Below, in pieces: positions 1 through 7,103 of a stretch of DNA of 15,957 bases; position 1 is the first letter of the stretch, and every line of letters begins with the position of its first letter. The stretch covers positions 42,716 to 58,672 of the forward strand of contig DISN01000018.1 of NCBI GenBank assembly GCA_002421965.1, written 5' to 3'. The translations under genes and the position numbers were made by a program. This DNA comes from Candidatus Saccharibacteria bacterium UBA6209. Its GTDB lineage: Bacteria; Patescibacteriota; Saccharimonadia; Saccharimonadales; Saccharimonadaceae. The notes beneath the pieces were generated by a model that did not search any database, was not told the origin of the DNA, and saw only the letters and a list, made by a program, of their open reading frames with translations.

Positions 1-4
1 ACCG

Positions 5-280
5 ATGACTCCGCCTACAAATAACTCAGCAGATCAGGACCTAGCCGACGTCAAACAAGCCGCCCTAACCGAACTACGCCCACTTGTCGACAAACTTGAT
101 GTCGACCCAGAGGAAAAGTTCAACACCTACCTACTTCTTGTTCGCTCAACTGATGACAAAGACCTAATTGCCCCAGCGCACGAAGCCGCCAAGGCAATTA
201 CCGACGAGGCTAAAAAAGCTCAGGCACTACTCGACATCATCAAAGAGATCGATTTTCTCTCAAATTCGACCCAGCAGTAG
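5..280 (+). CDS. Small acidic helical protein, unknown function (start may lie upstream)
   Basis: A 91-residue frame from the first ATG in the window to a TAG. I do not recognise a family. It is rich in Ala, Asp, Glu, Lys and Leu with almost no Gly, and heptad-like stretches (about residues 15-32 and 55-85) suggest a soluble all-helical protein; there is no signal peptide or membrane segment. Only four bases precede the ATG, so neither a ribosome binding site nor a promoter can be judged and the true start could lie before the window. About 125 bp of spacer follow before the next gene, with no clear terminator. Codon use resembles the neighbouring genes. That it is a real gene is likely; its role is unknown. 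Confidence 0.65.
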   Translation: MTPPTNNSADQDLADVKQAALTELRPLVDKLDVDPEEKFNTYLLLVRSTDDKDLIAPAHEAAKAITDEAKKAQALLDIIKEIDFLSNSTQQ

Positions 281-369
281 TTATCTCTAAGGTAGAAAGA
301 TTATCGTCTTAACTATTTAACCGATGAGGATATTCTCACCGAGCGGCTTTAAACTCATGCATATAAATA

Positions 370-398
370 TTGCACTAAAGAGTGTTTTGTGATATAAT
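370..398 (+). promoter_or_regulatory. Sigma70-type promoter of the VanX-like gene, leaderless
   Basis: The sequence shows an extended -10, TGaTATAAT, with the hexamer at 393-398, and a weak -35 (TTGCAC, 370-375) 17 bp before it. Only six bases separate the hexamer from the ATG at 405, so transcription should start at or next to the A of the start codon. No Shine-Dalgarno sequence would fit in such a transcript. Confidence 0.75.
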
Positions 399-404
399 AG
401 TAGA

Positions 405-2429
405 ATGGAACGCTACCCCGCACTTACTAGCGACAAGCTCGACATCGATTCTCATGCATACGAGAGTAAATTAAGCGGCGAACAGACTACAGCTCTTAGT
501 CGTGCCCTCGAGGTCAAACAGGCAGCCTTAGTCAAACTAGCTCGCTTCAAAAACGCGATTTCGAAACTTACAGCCCTAAGATACGAACTTTTCCCTGAAT
601 CATCACTAACACCCAATGATACCGAGCGTGACATGCCAATATTTAAGAGGCTGTACGATGAACCAACATACGACGCCTATTTCGTTCGCAATCTGCTCGA
701 CCTAAGAGGTATGGGTGTTCGTGAATTTCATAATGAATCAGAAAAATACGGCCCAAGCGACGCAAATACCGATACGATTGAAGATCGAAATCATCGCTAT
801 CGGCAGGCCATCATGCAAACGGGTGTCGAATTAGGCTTTATAAAAGACGTCAACCCATCAAACCATGCACCAGAGCGAGCGCTCAATATATCCACTGATC
901 ACCTAATCGAACTTAGGGGCCACTACGACACTATAATCGTCCCAGGTGCCGCAGGTATTTCCAATCCAGCACGACTAATCGCCACACTAAGAGCTCTCCA
1001 GGAGCCTAAACTCACAGCTCGACAAGTCCTTATCACCGCTTGTGAGCGTAAAGTTAGTGACGCAGAGGCACAAAAAGTCAGGGACGCAGGCTTTCAAGCT
1101 GGCGATACAGAGTTCACCTCATCAATACTTGCAGCCGAAGGTATTTTCGGAATAGACAGCAGTCAGTGGCAAATAAACAAAAGTATTCCACCCTACCCCA
1201 GTACGCAATCGACACAAGTTGCCACAGCGCAGAATGTCATGATCGATGCCAATAAGTCCATCGATGTAATTATTATTTCTGCCCCGCCAGAAAGTGGTCG
1301 AATAGTTAATGGCCGAGCCGCCACTCGCGCCAATACTGCCGATACTTTCAGAGCGGCTTACGAATTTATTGGCCGAGGCGAAATACTCATAATGTCACAC
1401 GATACCTGGATTAATGGCCAAGAGGCTGTTGCTGAGCAAACTTTCCATTTAGAAAATGGCAATCCTGCCAGAGGTGTCGGTCCTTACAAATCAGACCGCA
1501 TAGCCAGTGATGATCTAATTCAGGCCGAGGCAGTGGTTGATGAAATAGCCAAAACTTACGAAATACTGGCTCGTACTGTTATCTTATCGGAAAATTTTAT
1601 AACTACAGAAATACAAAAAGCCATAGATAAACCACTACCCGATTACTCCTGCCTTAGAGAGCTTAAGGCAGAAATCGGCTATCGCCACCTACCAATAGAT
1701 AAAAATCATGAAAAGTTCAACGAACCACTCGTTAAGCTAGGTGATTTGGGTGTGGCCGGGCAAAGCTATTATTCCCGCCCCAATGCTGCAAACCCTGACG
1801 CAATACCAGGAATAGATAAGGATATTTACATCAGACAATCTGTAGCTGAAAAGCTTGTACTCATCAATCAATTATTAGCTCACCCTGAAGTGACAAAATT
1901 ATTCGGTTGGCCAGTTGAACTATACGTCGAAGAAGGTATGCGCTCTCGAAATATTCAACAACTTTTATACGACCAATATATGCCACATGCTATACAGCAA
2001 CAATTCCCCGAAATGCCAGAGAATGACGCGCTAAAGAGGCGAGACCAACTAGTCGCCCAGCCCTCAAACGACGATAGCCCATCGCCGCACGCCACCGGTG
2101 GGGCCGTTGACATACGGTTGCGCTACATTCCCTCTGGTGATTGGACACCAGATTTTATACCAGACAGTCTTGTTGACATGGGATTCTACGACGGCGAAGT
2201 AAGCCAGCGCGCTAATCCTGAATATTTTGAACATGACGTTCATCCGACCGAAGTAACCCTGAATGCCAGACAAGCTCGTCGGCTTCTGCACAATCTAATG
2301 GAGCAATTTGGCTTTACCGTTAACCCCAACGAATGGTGGCACTACGACATTGGTAACCAACTCAGCTCCCTGTGCGGTAGTGGCAAAGCCTACTATGGAA
2401 AACCTCCTTATGATATCGACTATAACTAA
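405..2429 (+). CDS. Two-part protein: possible DUF218/YdcF-like middle region and C-terminal VanX/DdpX-type D-Ala-D-Ala dipeptidase (M15D)
   Basis: 674 residues. The C-terminal part (about 475-655) carries the VanX-family metal site: SPHATGGAVD at 560-569 supplies ligands His562 and Asp569, EWWHY at 643-647 supplies the catalytic Glu643 and third ligand His646, and Arg513 in GMRSR fits the VanX active-site arginine. VanX enzymes cleave D-Ala-D-Ala dipeptide in the cytoplasm; this protein has no signal peptide, which agrees. The middle (about 173-395) begins with YDTIIVPGAAG and contains TRANTADTF and EILIMSHDTW, loosely like DUF218/YdcF proteins; that match is tentative. The N-terminal 170 residues are unrecognised. 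VanX is normally about 200 residues, so most of this protein is extra. The start is fixed by the promoter ending 6 nt upstream. Substrate and role (D-Ala-D-Ala recycling or wall turnover) are inferred. Confidence 0.8.
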   Translation: MERYPALTSDKLDIDSHAYESKLSGEQTTALSRALEVKQAALVKLARFKNAISKLTALRYELFPESSLTPNDTERDMPIFKRLYDEPTYDAYFVRNLLDLRGMGVREFHNESEKYGPSDANTDTIEDRNHRYRQAIMQTGVELGFIKDVNPSNHAPERALNISTDHLIELRGHYDTIIVPGAAGISNPARLIATLRALQEPKLTARQVLITACERKVSDAEAQKVRDAGFQAGDTEFTSSILAAEGIFGIDSSQWQINKSIPPYPSTQSTQVATAQNVMIDANKSIDVIIISAPPESGRIVNGRAATRANTADTFRAAYEFIGRGEILIMSHDTWINGQEAVAEQTFHLENGNPARGVGPYKSDRIASDDLIQAEAVVDEIAKTYEILARTVILSENFITTEIQKAIDKPLPDYSCLRELKAEIGYRHLPIDKNHEKFNEPLVKLGDLGVAGQSYYSRPNAANPDAIPGIDKDIYIRQSVAEKLVLINQLLAHPEVTKLFGWPVELYVEEGMRSRNIQQLLYDQYMPHAIQQQFPEMPENDALKRRDQLVAQPSNDDSPSPHATGGAVDIRLRYIPSGDWTPDFIPDSLVDMGFYDGEVSQRANPEYFEHDVHPTEVTLNARQARRLLHNLMEQFGFTVNPNEWWHYDIGNQLSSLCGSGKAYYGKPPYDIDYN

Positions 2430-2517
2430 TTAACAAGAGATTAAAACGTACGACCTATCAAAGATGGTGCAAGTAGTCGGAGAGAACAACAAACCGTCGC
2501 ATAATCTACAAAATCAT

Positions 2518-2554
2518 AAAAGAGGCCTCCCTTACCTATGAGAAGCCTCTTTTT
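2518..2554. terminator. Two-way intrinsic terminator between the VanX-like gene and groEL
   Basis: A 9-bp stem pairs AAAAGAGGC (2518-2526) with GCCTCTTTT (2545-2553) around an 18-nt loop, followed by a T run on the plus strand. Read on the minus strand the same hairpin is followed by a T-rich stretch. It sits between two convergent genes and can end both transcripts. Confidence 0.8.
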
Positions 2555-2577
2555 CTTTATGCTAGTCCTAAATTAAC

Positions 2578-4221
2578 CTACATCATCCCCATGCCACCAG
2601 GCATGCCGCCACCCATTGGGGCATTGGCTTCTGGAATATCAACCACTAGCGCACCCATAGTAGCAGCCGTCGAGGCAATCGACACGGCGTTCTGGACAGC
2701 CTCTTTAGTCACCTTGACTGGGTCGATTACGCCGTCCTTGCGTACATCAACCACGCCCTGCTCTGGCTTCATAACATTGACGCCAAAACCAGGCTTGCTA
2801 GCTTCAACCTGAGCCAAAAGTGCTTCTGAATTTAGGCCAGCATTTTTAGTGATCTGTAGGAATGGCTGCTTTAGGGCATTTTTCAAGATCTGACGACCAG
2901 CCGACACGCTATCGGAGCCGTCAGCCTTGATATCAGATGATAGATTAACCAAAGTCACGCCACCGCCAGCGACAATTCCCTCACTAAGCGCTGCCTTAGT
3001 AGCCGCCACAGCGTCATCGACACGGAATTTCTTCTCATCAATCTCGGTCTCCGTTGCACCACCAACTTTAATCACAGCAACTTTGCCGCTCAGCGCAGCT
3101 GATCGCTTAGAGAACTGTTCTTTGTCATAATCACTCGATGCATTGTCTGACTGCGCCTGAATCTGAGCAATTCGCGCCTTAACCGCACTAGGCTTACCGG
3201 CACCCTCGATAATAGTCGTCTCGTCCTTGCCAACAATCACCTTGCGAGCTGTGCCAAGCACCTCTAGGCCAGCATTTTCGAAGTTAAGACCCTGCTCCTC
3301 AGAGATCACTTCGCCGCCAGTCAGCACCGCGATATCTCGCAAAATTTCTTTGCGTCGATCACCAAAGCTTGGTGCTTTAACTGCCACGGTGTTAAATACA
3401 CCCTTTAGCTTATTAAGGATCAAGATACTCAGCGCCTCACCATCGACCTCATCGGCAATCAGCACAACATCTTTCTTGCCGCTCTGAGCCAACTTCTCAA
3501 GCATTGGCAAGAATTCCTGAACGCTCGAAATCTTTTTGTCGGTAATCAAAATCGCTGGCTTCTCGTAAACTGCCTCTTGTCGACCGCTGTCAGTCACAAA
3601 GAACGGACTAGCCCAGCCTTTATCAAAACTAAAGCCCTCAACGACTTCAGCTTCAAGGTCCAGACCCTGGCCAGCTTCGACGGTCACAACGCCGTCTTTG
3701 CCAACTTTCTCAATCACACTAGCAATTAGCTTACCGATCTCGGCATCGCCAGCTGAAATAGTCGCAACCTCGGCCACACTATCACTCTTACCCTCAATAC
3801 TCTCTGCCAACTTATCCAATTTCTTAACAATTTCGGCGCCAGCCTGCTCAATTCCCTTTCGCAGCTCCATCGGGTTGTGTCCAGCAGCAATCAGGCGATT
3901 TGCCTCTTTTAGAATTGAATAGGTCAACACAGTCACTGTGGTCGTACCATCGCCAGCCTGCTTGTTAAGGTTTTTAGCTGCCTGCTTAATCAAATCAGCA
4001 CCAACCTTATAGCCAAGGGTCTCGCCCTCTTCCTCTGGCAATTCAATACCTTCAGCCACTGTCACGCCGTCATGCGTCACTGTTGGACCGCCAAAACTCT
4101 TGGCAATCACCACGTTGCGACCCTTTGGACCATAAGTCACTTTTACTGCATCGTAAAGCGCCTTGGCACCACCAAGAACCCTCGCTCTTGCATCATCATC
4201 ATAAAATACTTGCTTAGCCAT
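2578..4221 (-). CDS. groEL: Chaperonin GroEL (Hsp60)
   Basis: 547 residues, normal GroEL length. GroEL forms the double heptamer ring that folds cytoplasmic proteins with GroES and ATP. Family signatures are intact: GPKGRNV (31-37), THDGVTV (49-55, with the Mg/ATP aspartate), AGDGTTT (89-95), VDDAVAAT with the hydrolytic Asp403 (E. coli Asp398 equivalent), VAGGGVTL (417-424), and a Gly/Met-rich tail GGMPGGMGMM. It lies 105 bp downstream of groES on the same strand and is probably co-transcribed from the CIRCE-controlled promoter. No Shine-Dalgarno sequence precedes the ATG; the last 15 nt before it are A/T-rich. The intergenic stretch contains repeated segments that could fold (see 4255-4320). 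Confidence 0.98.
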   Translation of the reverse strand: MAKQVFYDDDARARVLGGAKALYDAVKVTYGPKGRNVVIAKSFGGPTVTHDGVTVAEGIELPEEEGETLGYKVGADLIKQAAKNLNKQAGDGTTTVTVLTYSILKEANRLIAAGHNPMELRKGIEQAGAEIVKKLDKLAESIEGKSDSVAEVATISAGDAEIGKLIASVIEKVGKDGVVTVEAGQGLDLEAEVVEGFSFDKGWASPFFVTDSGRQEAVYEKPAILITDKKISSVQEFLPMLEKLAQSGKKDVVLIADEVDGEALSILILNKLKGVFNTVAVKAPSFGDRRKEILRDIAVLTGGEVISEEQGLNFENAGLEVLGTARKVIVGKDETTIIEGAGKPSAVKARIAQIQAQSDNASSDYDKEQFSKRSAALSGKVAVIKVGGATETEIDEKKFRVDDAVAATKAALSEGIVAGGGVTLVNLSSDIKADGSDSVSAGRQILKNALKQPFLQITKNAGLNSEALLAQVEASKPGFGVNVMKPEQGVVDVRKDGVIDPVKVTKEAVQNAVSIASTAATMGALVVDIPEANAPMGGGMPGGMGMM

Positions 4222-4254
4222 AATATTTTTAGCAGAATTTAGAAACTGGAATTC

Positions 4255-4320
4255 AGAATCTAGAATCCGTTCCGTTTTCTGCCTCTCCTCTCTATATTCT
4301 TATTAAAAATTCTATATTCT
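4255..4320 (-). repeat. Repeated AGAATATAGA motif and possible alternative hairpins in the groES-groEL spacer
   Basis: On the minus strand AGAATATAGA occurs twice (within 4309-4320 and 4289-4300), and a later segment, ATTCTAGATTCT (4255-4266), can pair with the first copy at 11 of 12 positions and with part of the second. Two competing 5' arms and one 3' arm lie between groES and groEL. A role in mRNA processing or in setting the GroES:GroEL ratio is inference. Confidence 0.45.
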
Positions 4321-4326
4321 AGGCGA

Positions 4327-4593
4327 CTACTTGACGGTCGCTAGCACGTCTTCTTCTTTAACAATTAAATACTCGACGCCATCAATTTTAAGCTCGGTTG
4401 TCGAATACTCTTTGTAAATAATTTTATCGCTAACTTTAACATTCTTAACATCACTGCCAACTGCCTTTACTTCGGCAATCACCGGCTTTTCCTTAGAGCT
4501 GTCTGGCAGATAAATGCCACTTGCTGTCTGCGTCTTGGCCTCTTCGCGCACCGCAACAATTCGGTCCGCCAGAGGGGTAATAGGTGTACTCAT
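4327..4593 (-). CDS. groES: Co-chaperonin GroES (Hsp10)
   Basis: 88 residues, slightly shorter than typical GroES (about 95). It forms the heptameric lid of the GroEL chamber. The N-terminus STPITPLADRIVAV matches the first GroES strand, the mobile loop lies at about 16-35 with GIYLPDSSKEKP at its end, and KIIYKEYSTTELKIDGVEYLIVKEEDVLA is the C-terminal barrel ending. It is the first gene of the groES-groEL unit. Unlike most genes in this window it has a proper Shine-Dalgarno sequence (GGAGGA) 9 nt before the ATG and a leader of about 30 nt, and it is controlled by a CIRCE operator. Confidence 0.97.
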   Translation of the reverse strand: MSTPITPLADRIVAVREEAKTQTASGIYLPDSSKEKPVIAEVKAVGSDVKNVKVSDKIIYKEYSTTELKIDGVEYLIVKEEDVLATVK

Positions 4594-4602
4594 ACCAACA
4601 TA

Positions 4603-4608
4603 TCCTCC
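4603..4608 (-). promoter_or_regulatory. Shine-Dalgarno site of groES
   Basis: GGAGGA on the minus strand, 9 nt before the groES ATG. It is the only strong Shine-Dalgarno sequence I see before a gene here, so it shows that the organism can use this mode of initiation although most genes appear leaderless. Confidence 0.8.
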
Positions 4609-4631
4609 ATGTTTATTAGTTATCTATATCT

Positions 4632-4661
4632 AGTATATACAAACAAATTAGCACTCGTCAA
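4632..4661 (-). promoter_or_regulatory. groES-groEL promoter
   Basis: On the minus strand TTGACG (4661-4656) is followed after 18 bp by TATACT (4637-4632). The expected transcript starts near 4625, giving a leader of about 30 nt with the GGAGGA site. The -35 box lies inside the CIRCE operator, so a bound HrcA would block it. Confidence 0.75.
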
Positions 4662-4674
4662 GGATGAGTGCTAA
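4648..4674. promoter_or_regulatory. CIRCE operator (HrcA binding site)
   Basis: TTAGCACTC (4648-4656), a 9-base spacer, then GAGTGCTAA (4666-4674): an exact match to the CIRCE consensus TTAGCACTC-N9-GAGTGCTAA. HrcA represses chaperone operons through this element and is released on heat stress. It covers the groES -35 region and ends 12 bp before the -35 of the divergent small gene at 4722. hrcA is not in this window. Confidence 0.97.
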
Positions 4675-4686
4675 AATTGCCTGTGC

Positions 4687-4714
4687 TTGAACATTAAGCG
4701 GCACAGAGTACAAT
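4687..4714 (+). promoter_or_regulatory. Promoter of the small gene at 4722, leaderless
   Basis: TTGAAC (4687-4692), 16 bp, TACAAT (4709-4714), then seven bases to the ATG at 4722. The upstream in-frame ATG at 4713 overlaps the -10 box and is therefore an unlikely start. Confidence 0.6.
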
Positions 4715-4721
4715 GATAATT

Positions 4722-4949
4722 ATGTACAACGAATTTCTAAGTTGCCAGGAAATTTGTGATCCATCTATAGGAGTTTGTTTTCGTAAGGCGGATATCGAGC
4801 GCATAGTTGGTATTCTCAATGACTCTCAGCAATACCCGTCCATAAAAGACAAAGAAGATGCGCTGGTCTCTGCAACAGTGCCACTTAAAGATGACTGCAG
4901 GGCTATCAGCTTAGCTAAATCGATTCTAGAAATCAACAATACAGATTGA
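4722..4949 (+). CDS. Small protein of unknown function, divergent from groES
   Basis: 75 residues from the ATG at 4722, ending in TGA. I do not recognise it. It has three cysteines (in LSCQEIC near the N-terminus, and VCF), a fourth at DDC, and alternating acidic and basic residues, with no membrane segment or signal peptide. The start is chosen because the -10 box lies seven bases upstream, matching the pattern of most genes here; an earlier in-frame ATG at 4713 sits inside that box. It is transcribed away from groES with the CIRCE operator between them, so it may share heat-shock control, but that is inference. A plausible real gene, but short and without a known relative. Confidence 0.5.
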   Translation: MYNEFLSCQEICDPSIGVCFRKADIERIVGILNDSQQYPSIKDKEDALVSATVPLKDDCRAISLAKSILEINNTD

Positions 4950-4954
4950 AGATA

Positions 4955-4983
4955 TTGACTTTTTATAATACTTGTGTTATTAT
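4955..4983 (+). promoter_or_regulatory. Strong promoter of the small gene at 4990, leaderless
   Basis: TTGACT (4955-4960), exactly 17 bp, then extended -10 TGtTATTAT (hexamer 4978-4983), with six bases to the ATG at 4990. Near-consensus spacing and sequence strongly support both the promoter and the start codon. Confidence 0.8.
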
Positions 4984-4989
4984 CTAATT

Positions 4990-5250
4990 ATGCGATTTAA
5001 AATTCCAGAAGGTCAAACGCCCGCTCAACATATCGTCAATCTAGGCTTGGATGGTATCGTAAAAGCTGCCGAGGAGCAAGGATACGCTAATCCAGAGAGC
5101 GTAGCAAATCAAATACTTAGCGCTCAACGTGAGATCCGTATAAATGAACTCGATGATCTAATTGGCGAAAATAGGAAGCTTGGTGAGACAGCCCTATTAA
5201 TACTCTCAAATGGACTTGTTGTTAAGAAGGATGAATTAACCAGAAGCTAG
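4990..5250 (+). CDS. Small soluble protein of unknown function
   Basis: 86 residues from ATG 4990 (MRFKIPEG) to TAG. Not recognised. It reads as a compact helical protein with no signal peptide, membrane segment or cysteines; the first half contains a Pro-rich start followed by HIVNLGLDGIVKAAEEQGY. A longer frame from 4972 is rejected because that start lies upstream of the -10 box. It has its own near-consensus promoter only about 6 bp after the previous small gene, so the two are transcribed separately. Its stop shares bases with the murF stop in a CTAG palindrome (5247-5250), tail to tail. Its function is unknown; that it is a gene is likely. Confidence 0.7.
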   Translation: MRFKIPEGQTPAQHIVNLGLDGIVKAAEEQGYANPESVANQILSAQREIRINELDDLIGENRKLGETALLILSNGLVVKKDELTRS

Positions 5251-6506
5251 TCGAATTTCTTCTTACTCAACCAATCCCCCGATTGTCGCACCAACTTACT
5301 GGCGTCGCCCGAGTTTCTCAGGAGCTGCTTAACCGCCTCCTCTGAAAATACCCCATTCTGTGAGCCTTTAACTAGAATAACCGCTCCCGGGGCTACAATA
5401 TCTTTAATAAAATTACCGGCATCTACAGGGCTGGTGAACGATTTAACCTGGCAGCCTGCCGCCTCGGCCGCTGGCGCTAGGTCATCACGACTTTTGGTGC
5501 CGATTGTCACTACATAATCCAGCTGGTCGGCACGGCAATACGTGCCCAGGTCACGGTGTTCCTGAACCGATGAATCGCCAAGTTCGTTCATATCTCCTAA
5601 AATGGCGATTTTTTGCTTAGCATCAGTAGCATATATCAGATCAAGCGCCGCCTTTGTTGCTAACGGACTACTGTTGTAAGTATCGTCAATAATAGTTGAA
5701 TCATTAATACCCTCAAGTATTTGTAGGCGCCCTGCGAATGGCTTAAGATCCGCCACTGCACTAACAATTGTGTCGTTGTCGATAGACAGCATTTTAGCTA
5801 CAGCAACCGCAGCTAGGACTATGGTTGCACCCTGGCGACCGCCGTAGTCGGTTGAAACCTTAAAATCTTCACTATCAGCCGACTTAATTAACAACTGCTG
5901 ACCAACGACTCCATGCGACCCGATAACTTCCGCCTGATAATCCGCTGGCTGGCCCACTCCATAACTCTTATAACTAATCCCGTCTAGATACTTAGCATCG
6001 ACGTCAGCAACATTCACCAGTAGCTGCCATGAGTAGCTAGACACCTCTAGCTCCTCTCTAGCAACGGCGTCAATTGTACCAAACTGCAACATATGCTCTG
6101 GCGATACTGCACTAAGAACGGTAATATCTGGGTGAATATAAGCAAAATCCGCCATCTGCCCCGGCCCGTCCGTACCGAGCTCTACGACCACCACATCGTA
6201 GTCATAGCCGTGCTTAACCTGTCTTCTCATCCGACCGAGCACCCCTAGCCACGCAAAAATATTAAATAGCGAAGGCATTGCTTCACCAAAAAATACCAGA
6301 GGCACACTAACTCGATCATTATAGTTTCCCTCTTGATACCGGACAGATTTACCAGACGCCTCGAGCAGACGTGCTACCGCTAACTTGGTGCTTGTTTTGC
6401 CAACACTACCGGCCACCGCAACCACTGTAAATTTATGCTTTGCCCTTAGCTGCTCTACTTTTCGTTCAAGCTGTAAACACAGCATATTTCTCAGAAATTG
6501 TTTCAT
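5247..6506 (-). CDS. murF: MurF-type UDP-MurNAc-tripeptide:D-Ala-D-Ala ligase lacking the N-terminal domain
   Basis: 419 residues. MurF adds D-Ala-D-Ala to the cytoplasmic UDP-MurNAc tripeptide using ATP. Visible: P-loop GSVGKTST (33-40), EGNYND, VVELGTDGPGQM, SAVSPEHMLQFGT, the MurF-type DDTYNSSPLATKAALD, LGDMNELGDSS followed by H, and the C-terminal VKGSQNGVFSEEAV. In E. coli MurF the P-loop lies near residue 107; here it is at 33, so the usual UDP-binding N-terminal domain is missing. The start is firm: a -10 box lies 6 nt upstream and the divergent tdk gene starts 21 bp away. It overlaps the preceding small gene by 4 bp at the stops. It could be a related Mur-ligase-like enzyme, but the DDTYNSSP motif favours MurF. 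Confidence 0.88.
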   Translation of the reverse strand: MKQFLRNMLCLQLERKVEQLRAKHKFTVVAVAGSVGKTSTKLAVARLLEASGKSVRYQEGNYNDRVSVPLVFFGEAMPSLFNIFAWLGVLGRMRRQVKHGYDYDVVVVELGTDGPGQMADFAYIHPDITVLSAVSPEHMLQFGTIDAVAREELEVSSYSWQLLVNVADVDAKYLDGISYKSYGVGQPADYQAEVIGSHGVVGQQLLIKSADSEDFKVSTDYGGRQGATIVLAAVAVAKMLSIDNDTIVSAVADLKPFAGRLQILEGINDSTIIDDTYNSSPLATKAALDLIYATDAKQKIAILGDMNELGDSSVQEHRDLGTYCRADQLDYVVTIGTKSRDDLAPAAEAAGCQVKSFTSPVDAGNFIKDIVAPGAVILVKGSQNGVFSEEAVKQLLRNSGDASKLVRQSGDWLSKKKFD

Positions 6507-6509
6507 ATA

Positions 6510-6523
6510 TCTAGTATACTAGA
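6510..6523. promoter_or_regulatory. Palindromic -10 element shared by divergent murF and tdk
   Basis: TCTAGTATACTAGA is a perfect 14-bp palindrome. It holds TATACT on the plus strand (6515-6520; 7 nt before the tdk ATG at 6528) and TATACT on the minus strand (6518-6513; 6 nt before the murF ATG at 6506). The two hexamers overlap by four bases. No good -35 is visible in either direction. Both transcripts would be leaderless. Confidence 0.75.
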
Positions 6524-6527
6524 AGCC

Positions 6528-7103
6528 ATGGCAAAGATTCACTTTAAGTACGGCGCGATGAACAGCGGCAAAACCGACACGCTGATAAAAACAGCTTACA
6601 ACTACGAAGAGCGCGGACTTAATGTCGTTGTTATAAAGCCCGAAATCGATACTAAAGGCGGCACGACCATCACCGCACGCGGCGGCCATAGTCGAGAGGT
6701 TGATATTTTAGCTGACAGAGAGCTCGACCTTAGGCATGAGATTGGTAAGCGCAAACTTATATCCTGCATCTTGGTGGACGAGGCTCAATTCCTAACACCT
6801 GATCAAATATCTCAGCTCTACTCCGTCGCCAAAGAGGACGACATATCGGTCATCTGCTACGGTCTACGGACTGATTTTCGCACCCAACTATTCCCTGGCA
6901 GCCAGCGTCTATTTGAAGTTGCCGATAATATCGAAAAGCTTCCAACCATGTGCTTTTGTGGCTCACAGGCTGAATTTAACACTCGAAAAGTTAATGGAAA
7001 TTATATTTTTACCGGCGATCAGGTGGCGATTGACGGCGAGGACGAAGTCGAATACGACTCTTTATGCGGCTCGTGCTATACCAAAGAAGGTGGATCTATT
7101 TAG
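6528..7103 (+). CDS. tdk: Thymidine kinase, type II
   Basis: 191 residues from ATG 6528. It phosphorylates thymidine to dTMP with ATP in the salvage pathway. P-loop GAMNSGKT at 9-16, catalytic DEAQF at 84-88 with Glu85 as the base, YGLRTDF (111-117), the lasso region near 155-170, and a zinc site made by Cys142, Cys144, Cys180 and Cys183 (CFCG and CGSC), the arrangement seen in type II (TK1-like) enzymes. A longer frame from 6498 would add nine residues but begins upstream of the -10 box, so the start at MAKIHF is preferred. Its 3' end overlaps convergent murE by 8 bp. Thymidine salvage fits an organism with reduced nucleotide synthesis, though this window alone does not show such a reduction. 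Confidence 0.95.
   Translation: MAKIHFKYGAMNSGKTDTLIKTAYNYEERGLNVVVIKPEIDTKGGTTITARGGHSREVDILADRELDLRHEIGKRKLISCILVDEAQFLTPDQISQLYSVAKEDDISVICYGLRTDFRTQLFPGSQRLFEVADNIEKLPTMCFCGSQAEFNTRKVNGNYIFTGDQVAIDGEDEVEYDSLCGSCYTKEGGSI

Noticed and set aside
2064..2291. Minus-strand frame opposite the VanX-like domain
   Set aside because: It lies fully within the VanX catalytic region on the other strand and has no start signal.
2591..3922. Several plus-strand frames opposite groEL
   Set aside because: GroEL on the minus strand is certain; these are shadows with Ser/Pro/Thr-rich nonsense translations.
4713..4724. Start of the small gene at 4713 instead of 4722
   Set aside because: The ATG at 4713 overlaps the -10 hexamer; the ATG at 4722 is seven bases after it, as at other genes here.
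4947..4949. Alternative genetic code with UGA as glycine
   Set aside because: A likely gene ends in TGA, and the conserved proteins align without internal TGA codons.
6498..6527. Extended N-terminus of thymidine kinase from 6498
   Set aside because: That start lies before the -10 box, and thymidine kinases begin close to the P-loop as MAKIHFKYG does.
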